From positions 4,836,001 through 4,900,000 of the forward strand of contig CP053156.1 in NCBI GenBank assembly GCA_014607495.2: 64,000 nucleotides of DNA, given 5' to 3'. The position numbers and the translations under genes were made by a program. A model generated the notes under the pieces. That model had not been told where the DNA came from and ran no database searches. It saw nothing but the letters and a program-made list of their open reading frames with translations. The stretch comes from Carposina sasakii (Eukaryota > Arthropoda > Insecta > Lepidoptera > Carposinidae). This document shows, piece by piece, positions 30,831 through 42,500 of this stretch. Every line of letters begins with the position of its first letter. The first letter of the stretch is position 1.

Positions 30831-31283
30831 TAAACACTCACCTTCCCTTTTATTTTCTCCCATTTAGTTCCTGAAATTTAGAGAACAGCAGAAGTAAGAA
30901 GAGTTGTTCTGTTAATAAACGCATTTAACGCAAAAAAAAACAACTTAGAAAAGTCAGGGTTATATCTAGCAGAAGTCTTTGTTAATAATATATGTAGTCC
31001 TAAACAGCTCACAAACCAGGGCCGCAGATAGCAGGTGTTCTGTGAGGTCTTTGTTAGTTCAGGCATTTTAGTCATTAAATAGCCCACAAACTACCAGGGT
31101 AGCATAAGGTTGCAAGAGGGTTTGTATTTAAAGGGCGCGTTTTAATTGGCTTAAAAAGTACTTGGGTAGCAGAATGAAGCAAGAAGTGTTAATAGGCGCG
31201 TGCACAGGTCTCGAAAATAAGTCGATAAAAGCGCATACTCGTAGTACTAGGATAAAAGAACGTAGCAAGAGGTTGTTGGTTTT

Positions 31284-32720
31284 TTTTAATTAGTTTATCC
31301 CGAAGGAAAGGCAAGGGGAACTAAGCCCATACAGCCTAATCATTGTCTACTAAAATGTATTCTGAATTTATGATGGATGATAATGATGATGAATGGAAAC
31401 GTCGGGAAAATCCTCAAGAACAAGTGTAAAGTTAGTCAAAATGAAAAATTATTGCAGAAACAACTTACATGCGCCCATGAAGAGATCGTAATCCGGCTAA
31501 AATTTTACTCGGCTTACCTGCATATAAAACCATGCACACGCACTAGATTCACATCACAAGTAATCAAAATATAACTTATCTACCAGAAAACATCACTTTT
31601 CGGACACACGCAAGCCATTTACAAATAATTTTTCATTTTCACAAGAAAATTACACCTGCACCCTTCCAGCTTTTCCCGCCGAATCCAGAGGTTGTTCGTA
31701 ATCGCGTTTAGTTTATCCCGAAGGAAAGGCAAGGGGAACTATGCCCATGCAGCCATTGTCTTTAGTAAATGATTCCTGAATTTATGATGGATGATAATGA
31801 TGATGATGAATGGAAAAGTCGGGAAAATCCTCAAGAACAAGTGTAAAGTTAGTCAAATTGAAAAATTATTGCAGAACCAACTTACATGGGCCCATGAAGA
31901 GATCGTATTCCGGCTAAAGTTTTACTCAGCTTACCTGCGTATAAAACCATGCACACGCACAAGATTCACATCACAAGTAATCAAAATATAACTCATCTAC
32001 CAGAAAACATCACTTTACGGACACATGCAAGCAATTTACAAATAATTTTTGATTTTCACAAGAAAATTACACCTGCACCCTTCCAGCTTTTCCCGCCGAA
32101 TCCGCAACTTTTTAACGTCAGTTTTTTTTATTTTTTTTTAGTTTATCCCGAAGGAAAGGCAAGGGGAACTAAGCCCATACAGCCATTGTCTTTAGTAAAT
32201 GATTTCTGAATTTATGATGGATGATAATGATGATTATGAATGGAAACGTCGGGAAAATCCTTTAAGAACAAGTGTACAAGTTAGTCAAAATGAAAAATTA
32301 TTGCAGAAAAAACTTACATGCGACCATGAAGAGATCGTAATCCGGCTAAAGTTTTACTCGGCTTACCTGCATATAAAACATGCACAGTCAGTTATTTATA
32401 CATTGTGAGGGTAGTTTTAACTTTTTTTGTAAGAGGTACTTTTTTAATTCATTCCCAAAGTAAGGCAAAGGAAACTAGGCCTATGCAGCCATTGTCTTTA
32501 TTTAAATTATTTGCAATGGATGATAATGAATGGAAATGTTGGGAATCTTTAAAAACGAGTAAATATTTTTTTTCCTATGTCTATGATAAATTTAATACAA
32601 TCAAAGAAAATAGTCATAACTTACATACGACCATGATTTTAAGAAAAAAAAATACACTCGCTCACGATCCCTTCAGAGTTTATCGCGTCCTCGTGCGTAT
32701 TTTCATATGGTTTAACAAAT
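31284..32720 (+). repeat. head-to-tail array of an unnamed ~420-bp repeat, four copies
   Basis: Copies start with TTTAGTTTATCCCGAAGGAA near 31290, 31708 and 32138; a fourth, diverged copy starts near 32441 (TTCATTCCCAAAGTAAGGC). Each contains a GATGGATGATAATGATGATG block, a segment encoding QNEKLLQKQLTCAHEEIVIR and, in the first two, TTTCCCGCCGAATCC. Single copies lie at 39731-39780 and 52709-52945. Short ORFs of 65-105 codons repeat with each unit, differ in frame and are broken. They may be remnants of one ancestral coding sequence, but I recognise no family. Confidence 0.75.
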
Positions 32721-33590
32721 AGCATACAGATAAAATAAAACACACATTTTATAATGCAAGCTTTTATTTTATAGTGCAAATACCTACTATTTAACACTTT
32801 ATTGTCATATTTTCATACTGGAAGACAGTTTTCACTAGAAGGAAAATAAAAAATAAAAGAAAATAAATAAATTAAAACGCTATAATTATCACCAGTAACA
32901 ACACTTAAAGCTATTAAAAACATAATACAAAATTATAAAAAATAAAATGAATTGCACAATTGATAAATGAGAAGATAAAATGTCGCATTTTTCTGTGATC
33001 GATCATTATTATCATGTAAATATCTAACAAAAATAATATCAAATCGAGTGGCAAAACAAACCACAAATAATATATATCGATTCACGTTTCGATCCATTAA
33101 GGTTCGACAATCTTTACACACTTCACTCAAAAACTAGGCCTAACACTTACAAGCCAACCACTGATAAATCGCTATAACATGAAATTACCTATAACCTTGG
33201 TTGACGAATAATTTTCATTCTCCTCTCTGAATTCTATTCTCTGAGTCTATGTGCCATATGTTTGTGGTTTTTCGCACAATATTAAGAAAGGCAAGTATAA
33301 TTTACATCGATATGTGTTTACAATTTACAACTGGTGTTGTTACACTCCGCTGACCTTAGAATCTGACTACTCGTGATTGCGATCAAAGGCAACAATAGTC
33401 GCGACAAGAAACCTGATCCTCGACAATTTTGATGTGAAACATCTATAGAGTGCATGCTAATCTATAAAAACAATCTATCCACATTAACCCGATATACAAT
33501 AATTCGACATTTAATTTATCGCTCGCTAACCGATACACAATGATTCGACATTTAATATATCGCTAACTAACTGAATTTACTATTATTGTA
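32721..33590 (+). other. AT-rich, no gene
   Basis: Low-complexity AT-rich sequence with no ORF of note and no clear inverted repeat. Confidence 0.55.
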
Positions 33591-33781
33591 ACTATTAGAC
33601 CCATCGCACACGGCGTATTTTATACGCGCAGATGCGCGCGTATACGCGCTTCATGCGAGATTTGAACGCAACCTTGTAACCTAAGCATACGGGGCGATCG
33701 TGAAACGCGCCTCTACTGCGCGTATACGCGCTGTAGTCGCTCGTAGGCTTTGCGTTTTGATCAGACTCCTCCAGTTGTATA

Positions 33782-33938
33782 ATGGCGTCGGTTGAGACAA
33801 CACTGTTTACGCTGGCTTTAGTACTACTTTGTACGCGCGTTGGTATCGCTTCAAACGCGCGTATACGCGCTTCATGCGCGCGCTTGTATCAATGCAGACG
33901 CAGCAATCAGCGTCTACGGCGCCGAAGGCTAATACGCG
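33782..33938 (+). pseudogene. HARBI1-like transposase N-terminus, truncated by insertion
   Basis: ATG at 33782 opens MASVETTLFTLALVLLCTRV, followed by a basic stretch QRLRRRRLIRAY. A hydrophobic start then an arginine-rich run resembles the N-terminal part of PIF/Harbinger nucleases. The frame enters the inserted element at 33939 and stops soon after (33962-33964). No catalytic residues remain on this copy. The family call rests on the Arg-rich N-terminus plus the element context. Confidence 0.45.
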
Positions 33939-36831
33939 CATATAGGGGTATTTGGCGTTCCTAGCCGGGCGAAATTCGAAAAAAAAAATCCAAGAAAAAA
34001 GGAAAAATTTATACTTGTCGGCGACTCAGGTAACTACAGAACAATAGACGTTCCTTTTTGGGTCCGTTATCCCCCGCCAGCTAGCCACAAACCAGTCGGA
34101 ACTTGATCGTTGTCGCATGCGCTCACGTCAGTTACTTGCTACTTTTAAAACTTACCGTGTTTAAATGCCAGTGATTTTTTTTTGTGAGTTATTTTACCAA
34201 ATCTTACAATGGATCCTGATAGTATTTGTAAGGTTCAAAATCAGTTTAAAACTTACCTCGATTTTTAAGCTGTTTTATCAAAATTGTAAAATTCAAAATG
34301 ATTATTAATTGCCTTTCAGGTGCTTCCAAGTAACGATTTCTGTTGGAACGCATCTTAAAAAACTGTCAGCTAATAGATGTTTCACAAATTGGGTGCTACT
34401 TTTTGCTACTTTTGACAAAACTTACGTTTTAGTGTTGGTAATGTCTAAAAAATATTAACCGTCATTTTTAAACAAATTATGGCATTATTTATTTTTTATT
34501 GTTTTAGGGTTACCAGGGGGTTCCAACTACAAGGTTGTAACTAAGGAATACCTTTTTAATGAAATGCAACAAGAGTTTTAAAAATTTGACGATAAAGTCA
34601 ATTATTTGGAAAATTTCCTTTTATCATCAGACAACTTCAATGAAGAACAGCTAAAGTTTTTGAAACATAAAATTTCACATTTCAAAAGTGATTTAAAGAA
34701 AAGGTGGTTAAAGACAAATAGGGTACATGACAAATTTATTACTGCCAATGCTACGTGGCTTCAAGGAACGTTCGACATACCTATTGTTTCGCTACCACAA
34801 AAGCGTACCGGTCGCCCATCAAAACCTTTTGATGAACTCTCTGACATGAACAAACGAAAGAAAACCAGCGAACTTCGGGCCACTGTTAAAGAAGAAGTAC
34901 TAGTACATGCAACCAAAACAAGTCTAAAGATAACTGGACAAAGAGATGCATCCCGTTTACTGTCAGCGATCATAAACTCACCGAAGCGAGCAAAAAAATA
35001 CAAACAAGCTTATTCAAAAAGTCTGCAACACAATTATCTCCCTTTAAAACACTATCAATGTTTGTTGAAGCAGACCTTTCACGAAAACAATACGAGATCA
35101 TCAGAAATACCAACAAAAAATATTATCCCTGTTATAGTTTAATACAGAAAGAAAAGGTAAAGTGTTACCCACCAAAGTCTTCAATTACTGTGACTGAAAC
35201 AATTGCAGAAGTTAATTTGCAAGACCTATTAAATCACACTGTTACTAGGCTGCTTACGTCTTTAAATGAAAATTTAAGTCATTTAACTGAAGAAGAACTT
35301 GGTTCACTGAAGCTTATTTATAAGTGGGGTTGTGACGGATCGCAACAGTCCCAATTTAAACAGAAAATGAAAAATGAAGACTCCACTGACACCAACATCT
35401 TCCAAAGCTGTTTAGTACCACTGCAATTTAAATGTAAAAACAAAATTGTATGGCATAATCCAACTCCCTCCTCTCCACGTTTTTGTAGACCCATTAGAAT
35501 ACGGTTTGCAAAAGAATCTACTGACTTGACAAACGAAGAAATCGAATACATATCGTCAAAAATAGATCATCTAGAAAACAGTTATTGTGTATATAATGGC
35601 AATTTATAAATGATGGTTTGTCTGCTCAAGTTAAGCATACTTTGGCTTTAACAATGGTTGACGCTAAGGTGTGCAATGCTGCTTCTAACGCAAACTAGCT
35701 CCACAATGAGATGTTACATTTGTGGAGCTACTTCTAAGCAATTTAATATTAAACATAAAAATGCCTGTTGATATTGAAGCCTTGGAATTTGGCCTATCTA
35801 TCCTTCATGCTAGGATTCGCTTGTTCGAAAGTGTTCTGCACCTTTCTTACAAGCTTCCGATAAGAAAATGGCAAGTAAGGTCAGACTCTGATAAATCTAT
35901 AGTAAAAGAAAGAAAATCCAACATTCAACAGAGATTCAGGAACGAGACTGGATTAATTGTGGATGTGCCGAAAGCTGGGTTTGGCAATTCCAATGATGGT
36001 AATACCAGCAAGCGATTTTTCGCTGACCCTGAAAAGGCTGCAGAAATTACCGGTGTCGATTATAACCTAATATTCAGATTAAAAATAATTCTAGAAGTAA
36101 TTTCAAGTGGCCACAATGTGGACTTAAAAAAATTTGCTGAATATTGCTGGGACACAGCAAAGTTCTACGTCTCGCTCTATAACTGGCATCCAATGAGTCC
36201 TACAATGCACAAAATTTTAATGCATGGTGCTACAGTGATGGAAAAAGCGTTATTGCCAATCGGACTTCTATCAGAAGAGGCTGCTGAAGCCAGAAATAAA
36301 CACTTCAGACTTTATAGGCACAATTTCGCGAGGAAGTTTTCAAGAGTAGAATGCAATGCAGATATAATAAATCGCCTTTTATTATCATCTGATCTACTAC
36401 TCACATGTCTGAGGCCAAAGCCAAAGAGCAGAATGCATTGTTTTTCTAAAGAAGCAATTTCTATGTTGTTGCCACCTTCCCCAGAATCTGAAGATGATTC
36501 GGATTCGGAATCAGAAACAGAAGAGGTTGGAGGAGGTGACGATGAACTCTGGAATTCTTCCTCTTCAAATTAGGTTACATATTTTTTCTCTCTTTATTGA
36601 TTTAGAATCTTTTATTAGCGAAAATGAGGGTACATATTTAATTTATGAAATAAATTGATCAATAAACCCTTTCCAAATCATGATTACTCTTTTATTTTTT
36701 AATCATATCAGCCAATGACGCTTACTATTGATTACAGGCCTAGACATTGATTCATCTTTACATTTCAGTAAGTTCTACCTACTTTAAAGCATAAAAAACC
36801 GGAGGAAAGGAACGTCAAATACCCCTATGTG
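33939..36831 (+). mobile_element. RAG1/Transib-like DNA transposon, decayed
   Basis: The termini CATATAGGGGTATTTGGCGT (left) and the reverse complement CACATAGGGGTATTTGACGT (right) match at 21 of 23 positions including the following TCC. The right end's CACATAGG start resembles the CAC-initial termini of Transib elements and the RAG recombination-signal heptamer. Length 2,893 bp fits Transib. The flanks (ACGCG left, CGTCT right) do not form a clean 5-bp duplication. It encodes the broken transposase described separately. Confidence 0.7.
34209..36573 (+). pseudogene. RAG1/Transib-family transposase, broken
   Basis: RAG1 and Transib transposases share a DDE catalytic core. Visible pieces are a possible first exon from ATG 34209; then, after an acceptor at 34508, a frame to 35142 with KRTGRPSKPFDEL; 35058-35609 with WGCDGSQQSQFKQK, whose CDG fits the first catalytic Asp; a CYIC zinc-binding pair at 35712-35723 in another frame, matching the CxxC before the RAG1 catalytic loop; and 35761-36573 with LPIGLLSEEAAEARNKHFRL, the block holding the last catalytic Glu. 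Breaks: stop at 34579-34581, a frameshift near 35041-35058, one at ~35605, a stop at 35696-35698, and further shifts before 35761. An acidic tail follows SMLLPPSPES. I could not place the second catalytic Asp. It is inactive as it stands. Confidence 0.8.
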
Positions 36832-36869
36832 CGTCTGCACGTTTAAAAAACGCCGTGTGCTATCGACCT

Positions 36870-37758
36870 TTTCAACAAATATAGTTTTCAGTGGGACAAG
36901 CACGAACTATTGAATGTCCGTAACGCTATCCTCAAACTGTCAAATCTCATAGATTATGTTTGCAAGTCGACAGCGATATGCAGCGAAAAAAAGTTCATGC
37001 TTAACCCCTGGGGTTTAGTTTTAGAAACAAGAAGATAAACCATGTTTAGGTTATACTCTAAAATCATGGCAATTCAATTAACACAAACGTAAACTAGCAC
37101 CTCAAACTAATAATTTTTATTATGCATTCCTCTACCTATTTTAATGAACATCTCATTATAATACTAAGCATATGATTATGCAGTTTTGTAAGGCGACAGT
37201 TACCTATCCTTCTTACATACACATAATAATATTTTATTTTTCACAAATCAAATGGCACTATTTTTAAGTACCTACCGATTAAGTAACTATTAAATGCATT
37301 AAAATATTAGTTTTTATATATATATTAATTCAATAACCGATTAAGTAAGTAGCTTTAAAACCTTTAAATGCATTTTTTTATTATATAATATAATTTAAAT
37401 TAAATCGTTTAAAATTTTAGCCATGGTACCTTATTTGTTAGGTCCACTTGTAGTAAATGCGTTTTTTTTTAATAAACATGCAATTAGAACACATGACAGC
37501 ACTTTCTGTTTATGTTAAAAAGAGCGAGACGGCATGCGTACCAAACCTCGAGTTTAACTTAAACCTAGATTATGCATATACTGCAAGGTGGGCCTTAGAA
37601 AAGAAATGACGCATTTCTCTGAAAGCCAACGCAAGACTCATTATAATTTTGACCAATTAGTATGCGAGACATTTACTTATATAAATACATACATGCAAAT
37701 ACACTGACAACAAAATAAAATATAGAGATGGCAGTGACTCACTACTATAAAATGACAG
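36870..37758 (+). other. no gene
   Basis: AT-rich sequence without a supported ORF, inverted repeat or recognised repeat family. Confidence 0.55.
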
Positions 37759-37761
37759 TAA

Positions 37762-37938
37762 GGCTGCGTTTCCACTGAGGCGGAGCGGAGAGGAGCGGTG
37801 CTTAGCGATGCATGAATTGACCGATCATTTTGCTCGAAATCTCTTCAATCTCTCAGAAAGAGTATAGTAATACGTCATGTTGTGATTGGTCAATTCATGC
37901 ACCGCTAAGCACCGCTCCGCCTCAGTGGAAACGCAGCC
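37762..37938. mobile_element. PIF/Harbinger-type MITE (GGCTGCGTTTCCACTGAGG)
   Basis: A 177-bp palindrome: GGCTGCGTTTCCACTGAGGC then GGAGCGG at the left, CCGCTCCGCCTCAGTGGAAA then CGCAGCC at the right, with inner GAATTGACC/GGTCAATTC pairing. TAA flanks both sides (37759-37761 and 37939-37941). The right-hand TAA is shared with the next element. Confidence 0.9.
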
Positions 37939-37941
37939 TAA

Positions 37942-38088
37942 GGCTACCTTTCTACTATGCCACATTACTAATGGATGCGTTTGACATCTGCCAATCAAAT
38001 TCATTGACATCATGGATCAATGTATATGATTGGTAGATATCACATCATCTGTAGCAAAGTAGCATATCACTCTGATGGAAAGGCAGCT
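37942..38088. mobile_element. second TAA-flanked MITE (GGCTACCTTTCTAC), abutting the first
   Basis: Begins GGCTACCTTTCTACTATGCC and ends GCATATCACTCTGATGGAAA then GGCAGCT. TAA at 37939-37941 and 38089-38091. A diverged relative lies near 59740-59850 (GGTGGAAAGGCAGCC). Confidence 0.8.
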
Positions 38089-38159
38089 TAACGATCACAA
38101 TCAAGAACATTCCTATTGCTGTATTTTCCCTTATTTAGTTATGAATAACGGTGAAAGCG

Positions 38160-38361
38160 TCCCCCTGATTACGTACGTAACTTGCAATAGCAGAGCCGAA
38201 GCAAAGCAAAGGCGAAAATTGAGAATGTGTGCTTGGGCGAGGTGCGGGGCGAGGTGCGGGGCGCGGGAGGACGCGGAGCGCTCGTTGCGCGCACACACTC
38301 GAGATTATCGCGATCGCGCGGTTTCGGCTTTGCTATTACAAATTAGGTAATCAGGGGGCGG
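38160..38361. mobile_element. palindromic MITE, CCCCCTGATTACCTAATTTG family
   Basis: CCCCCTGATTACGTACGTAA then CTTGCAATAGCAGAGCCGAAG at the left; CGGCTTTGCTATTACAAATT then AGGTAATCAGGGGG at the right. The GC-rich centre has a tandem GCGAGGTGCGGG. Confidence 0.8.
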
Positions 38362-39504
38362 GTTCGAATCCAACTTACCTCCGTACGTAAATTACATGAT
38401 GGAAAGATAGCACCCTAGCAAGCAGTGACATTAAATTATTAAGATTGCCTTAAAAGTACATATTTTAATCAAATGTTGCCATAAAGCTGACTAGGATTAT
38501 AATTTGTCGTACATTATTATAAAATAAATTAATATATTTGGCCCAAAAAATCAGTAATTATGAACATAGCCCTATAAAATATAAACAGATAGTCAGTTAC
38601 ATAACATTGATATTTTAAATTTTCTTTTCTCTCCCATGTCAAATTATTTTTTTACACTAGAAATCCCGTAAGTATAGATATAGTTCCTTGTGATTTCAAC
38701 CTTATTTTATAAGTACGATAATTAAGTAAACTTCTAAAGTACATAAAAAGTAAATTAACTAACACACAGAAGGAAAATATCGTGGGATTGACTTACCGCC
38801 AATTTCTATAACTGATCTTGAGAGATTTTTTGCATATCTCAGATTTCATCTTCAATTGTTTTCATACAAATTTCAAATTACGAATAAAAGAATCCGAGAT
38901 TCTTTTTCATCTCTCGTATAGAAATTGGCCAGTAATGCTCATGCTAATCATGATTATTAATAACACTAAATGAGCCATTTTTTTGTAATGAATTATCTGC
39001 TGGAAGAATATATTGTAGGCGGCCCCTAGATCTACAATAACACTATAATAAAAATTCAAGTACACTTTAAAGGCAAGTTTCTCGAAGGTAGATCATCGCT
39101 AATTCATGACAACAATGTGTCAAATTGTAAAATGACAGTCAGCAATCCGCGATAATTGTATTTTACCTATCGTTATACTATTTTATTGAAGCAATAAATT
39201 ACTGATATGGTCTAACTAAACTGTCATTTTTGACACATTGGACAAGTTTTTGCTGGTTAATAATAACGTATCAATAATCTGTAAATGGGCATTTAGACGC
39301 TGCCTTTAGGCCATGAACGGATATACCTCTATATTCTACTGCAATTTTACACGAATATGCTGTCACTTCTCTGAGTCCTAAAATCTAAATACTGTGCAAC
39401 ATAATTATTTATTTAGGGCTCGTCTCAAGCATACCTAATAAATTTTTTTCATAAATAGCTAATGATAATATCCAGCAGACCAAACTAGTTGTAACACAGA
39501 TCGT
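38362..39504 (-). other. region beyond the GGPPS stop; probable 3' UTR and intergenic
   Basis: A reverse-strand AATAAA (TTTATT at 39408-39413) lies ~95 bp past the GGPPS stop and is the likely poly(A) signal. 39115-39300 is a diverged copy of the 27850 repeat. I see no other gene. Confidence 0.4.
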
Positions 39505-39576
39505 TTACTTCCGTCTCCAATTGAGCAATTCGTCGAGCAACGTGTCCAGATACGGGTTGCCGCCGAGACGCGCCAC
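39505..39576 (-). CDS. GGPPS: GGPPS exon 8 (C-terminus)
   Basis: After the acceptor ccgctag it encodes [20 protein letters not shown], then RRK and TAA at 39507-39505. The GGNP motif is conserved near the C-terminus of animal GGPPS. Confidence 0.9.
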   Translation of the reverse strand: MARLGGNPYLDTLLDELLNWRRK

Positions 39577-42500
39577 CTAGCGGGGGAAACATGCACTTTA
39601 AACTGAACTGTGAAATTATATTACACACATAGTCACGTCTAGTATCCCCAAAGCGGTTTTAACAGAATGGGGGCCACCGTTTTTCTCACACCAGTTGGCG
39701 CCATCGTATTGACAAGGTTTTCAAATTTTAATTATCCCGAAGGAAAGGCAAGAGAAACTATGTCCATACAGCCAGGGAACCACAGTTTTGCGCTCACCCT
39801 CGCGATTATGCGTGCCTTAAAGAATCATTTACAGAAGATCGTAAGTTATTATCTTTCTCATTTCTAGAAACATAAATTCAGAAATCAGTTAACTAAACAT
39901 AATGGCTGTATGAACATACTTTTCTTTTCCTTCTAGATGTACTGAATTAAGTGAAAAAAAAGCCGCCTCCTGATGGCGAACACACTCGCGGCGGCCCACA
40001 TTGTGCAAATCACACACACCAGCCTCTCTCCCACGGCACGCCACAAAGCTACTCCCAAAGGGGGGCGGGGTGGGGGGGTTTGCCCGTAGTCAACACGTGA
40101 GGCGCTGCTGCCCACCTCCCGAAAACCTCTAATCGCCCTTGTCTCGCAGACATGGCGTGCTGTAATTCTACTCTGCTGACACCACATGGTATTTAATTAA
40201 CAATAGGTACCTTCAATACAACATCGATCAAATTGGTGAAATGCCATAGAAAAGTCAGGTCAAGAGTATCCTAAAGCATGCATGAAGAATATCATGAAAG
40301 TAGATGAAGCGAAAGATGTGTGTCAGGACCATAGCAAGTAGAGATACGTGATCTTTGCCTACCTACCCCGCACTGAAAGAGACGTGATTTCATGTATGTT
40401 ATTATTACAACTACCTTGTTTTCGTGGTTTTAAACCTTATGACCACGATACATACCTCCGCCCTGGCCTCCATATCGAGTTGGTTGAGTGTTTTCCTCGT
40501 GTGCTCAAAGCTGCCGAGTTTCTCCAACAGAGATATACAATACTTCTTCACCTCGAGATCATGAGTGCGCTGTCTGAGAATATCTAGAGGTCATCGAGTC
40601 AAGGTTTTTGAACCATTTAATTAATTGAAATACATATTTGTAAACTTACTTATTAGTCCAATCAATGGAGGGTTTGATCCCAACAATAATTCCTCCATTC
40701 CTAATATTTTGCAGGGTGATATTATTATTATATTCAAGTCTAAAAAAGGTGTATTAGAGCAATGGCTAACCTAAAGCAAACGGACAGTTGCAGACCTTAT
40801 TTTAAAAGTTTAAACATATTGCCACTCCCATGCATGTACATCTTGGAGATTGCAATGCATGTTAAAAATAATTTAGACTCATTTTGTAAGCTAAAAGGAG
40901 AACGAAACAAACATAAGATATGCATGCCGCACTGTAAATCTGCAATGTTTAATAATAGCGTGTTTGGTATGTTTCCTAGGATTTACAACAAACTGCCTGC
41001 AAAACTATGTAAGATTGATAATATATATTTATTTAAGAGTCAGCTTACAGAGTTATTACTTAACGATGTATATTACTCTGTTAATGAATTTCTTTGTTCG
41101 TTTGATAGAAAATTTATATGAAATTGTGGACATGCCTATTATGAATGGAATTAGCATATTTCTATTATTGAATGGTAAATTTAAATTTTGATATTGACAT
41201 TGAAATAGTAGTTATTGACATATTGAATTTCTGTTGTTATTTATTGTTAAATTGACATTTTTTATTAGAATTTATTAAACTAACTAATGCCTGCTTGACG
41301 TTAAATTGTATGGAATAAAAATTTGCATGTCAGATATGACGAAATATGTAGAACGCTTGCTGTAAATACAAATAATAACATGTATATATACACATATTTG
41401 AGCAAATAAACATATTGATTGATTGATTGATTGATTGATAAAGTAACGTTATTAAAAATACGATTAATAAAGAATCCAGGATTTATTCGATTTAGAACAA
41501 AAATCGCATGAAGATCATTGCGGAAAATTTCTCTTTCTTTCCTTCAGTATATTGCAGGATATATTAATAATTATAGATAAATAATAAAATCCAGGAATAT
41601 TTCGATTTCAGAGAGCCACAAATTGCAATTTTTTTTAGGTAAAAATAAAAACAAAGTTCTAAAGCGAAAGTTTCAGCTACAGATGAATTAATGTTGAGTC
41701 ACCATACAAAGGATTTACTCATTGATTGGACTATATTTACATTATGATTCCAAAATATGGTTACCAGAACTGCAGTTGCACAAAGGAGTTAATACAGCCT
41801 TGTTTAGAACAGTCCCTTATGTAGTACTTACGAGTATAACTATTATTAATACTTAAGACAAAATGTGGAAGTTTGTGACAATCACGAAGTAGGTCGATGC
41901 CATTATTTACCTTAGTGTAGTGTATGTGACTAGTTTTAAAAAAATCATAAAATAAAACCTCATCGTCTGCACATTAGATCAAGAGTTTTAAAAGGATACG
42001 TAAGACCTGGTTGTCTCCTTCTTGACTCCTAATGGCGTGGATGATGGGGAAACTGAATTTACCCTCCGTCAGATCTTCACAGAAACTTTTGTTTTCGGTA
42101 TACTGAAAAAATAAGTATTATATATAATCACGCCTTTATCCCTTACGGGGTAGGCAGAGCACTAAGGGCCGATAGAACCACATGGTGCCACTTCTGACCA
42201 ATTTTGAGGGTATAGTTGAGATGTACAAGTTCGGTTAGTAGTGACAGGTGGTCAGCCCATCGCCTACAAAACACCAAGACCCTCTTGTGCCTCTACTGAC
42301 ATGTACAGTATGCCCAGGACGAGAGCAGCTGTAGTATTATATGTTTTTTTTTTCACTCCCAGAGCAGCATAGAAGAAAAAATAAGTATAAAAATTATAAA
42401 CGATACACGAATGGACAATTCGGTGTAAAAGTCGGAGTTTAGAGATAGGTACTGACCGACGTTACGCGGTGTAATGTTACATGTGACACGGCGACCATTC

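Larger units (their letters stand above)
33598..36868 (+). mobile_element. PIF/Harbinger-like transposon, interrupted by a Transib-like insertion
   Basis: The left end GACCCATCGCACACGGCG then TATTTTATACGCGCAGATGC is mirrored at the right by the reverse complement GGTCGATAGCACACGGCG then TTTTTTAAACGTGCAGACGC, a ~40-bp imperfect terminal repeat. Host-element sequence occupies 33598-33938 and only 36832-36868 at the right. Flanks TTA (33595-33597) and TTT are an imperfect 3-bp duplication. The element carries the start of a HARBI1-like ORF that the insertion cuts. Confidence 0.65.

Noticed and set aside
31377..32209. A small multigene family of 65-86-codon proteins
   Set aside because: The repeats carry ORF pieces, but frames shift between units and each is truncated; reported as a repeat with possible coding ancestry instead.
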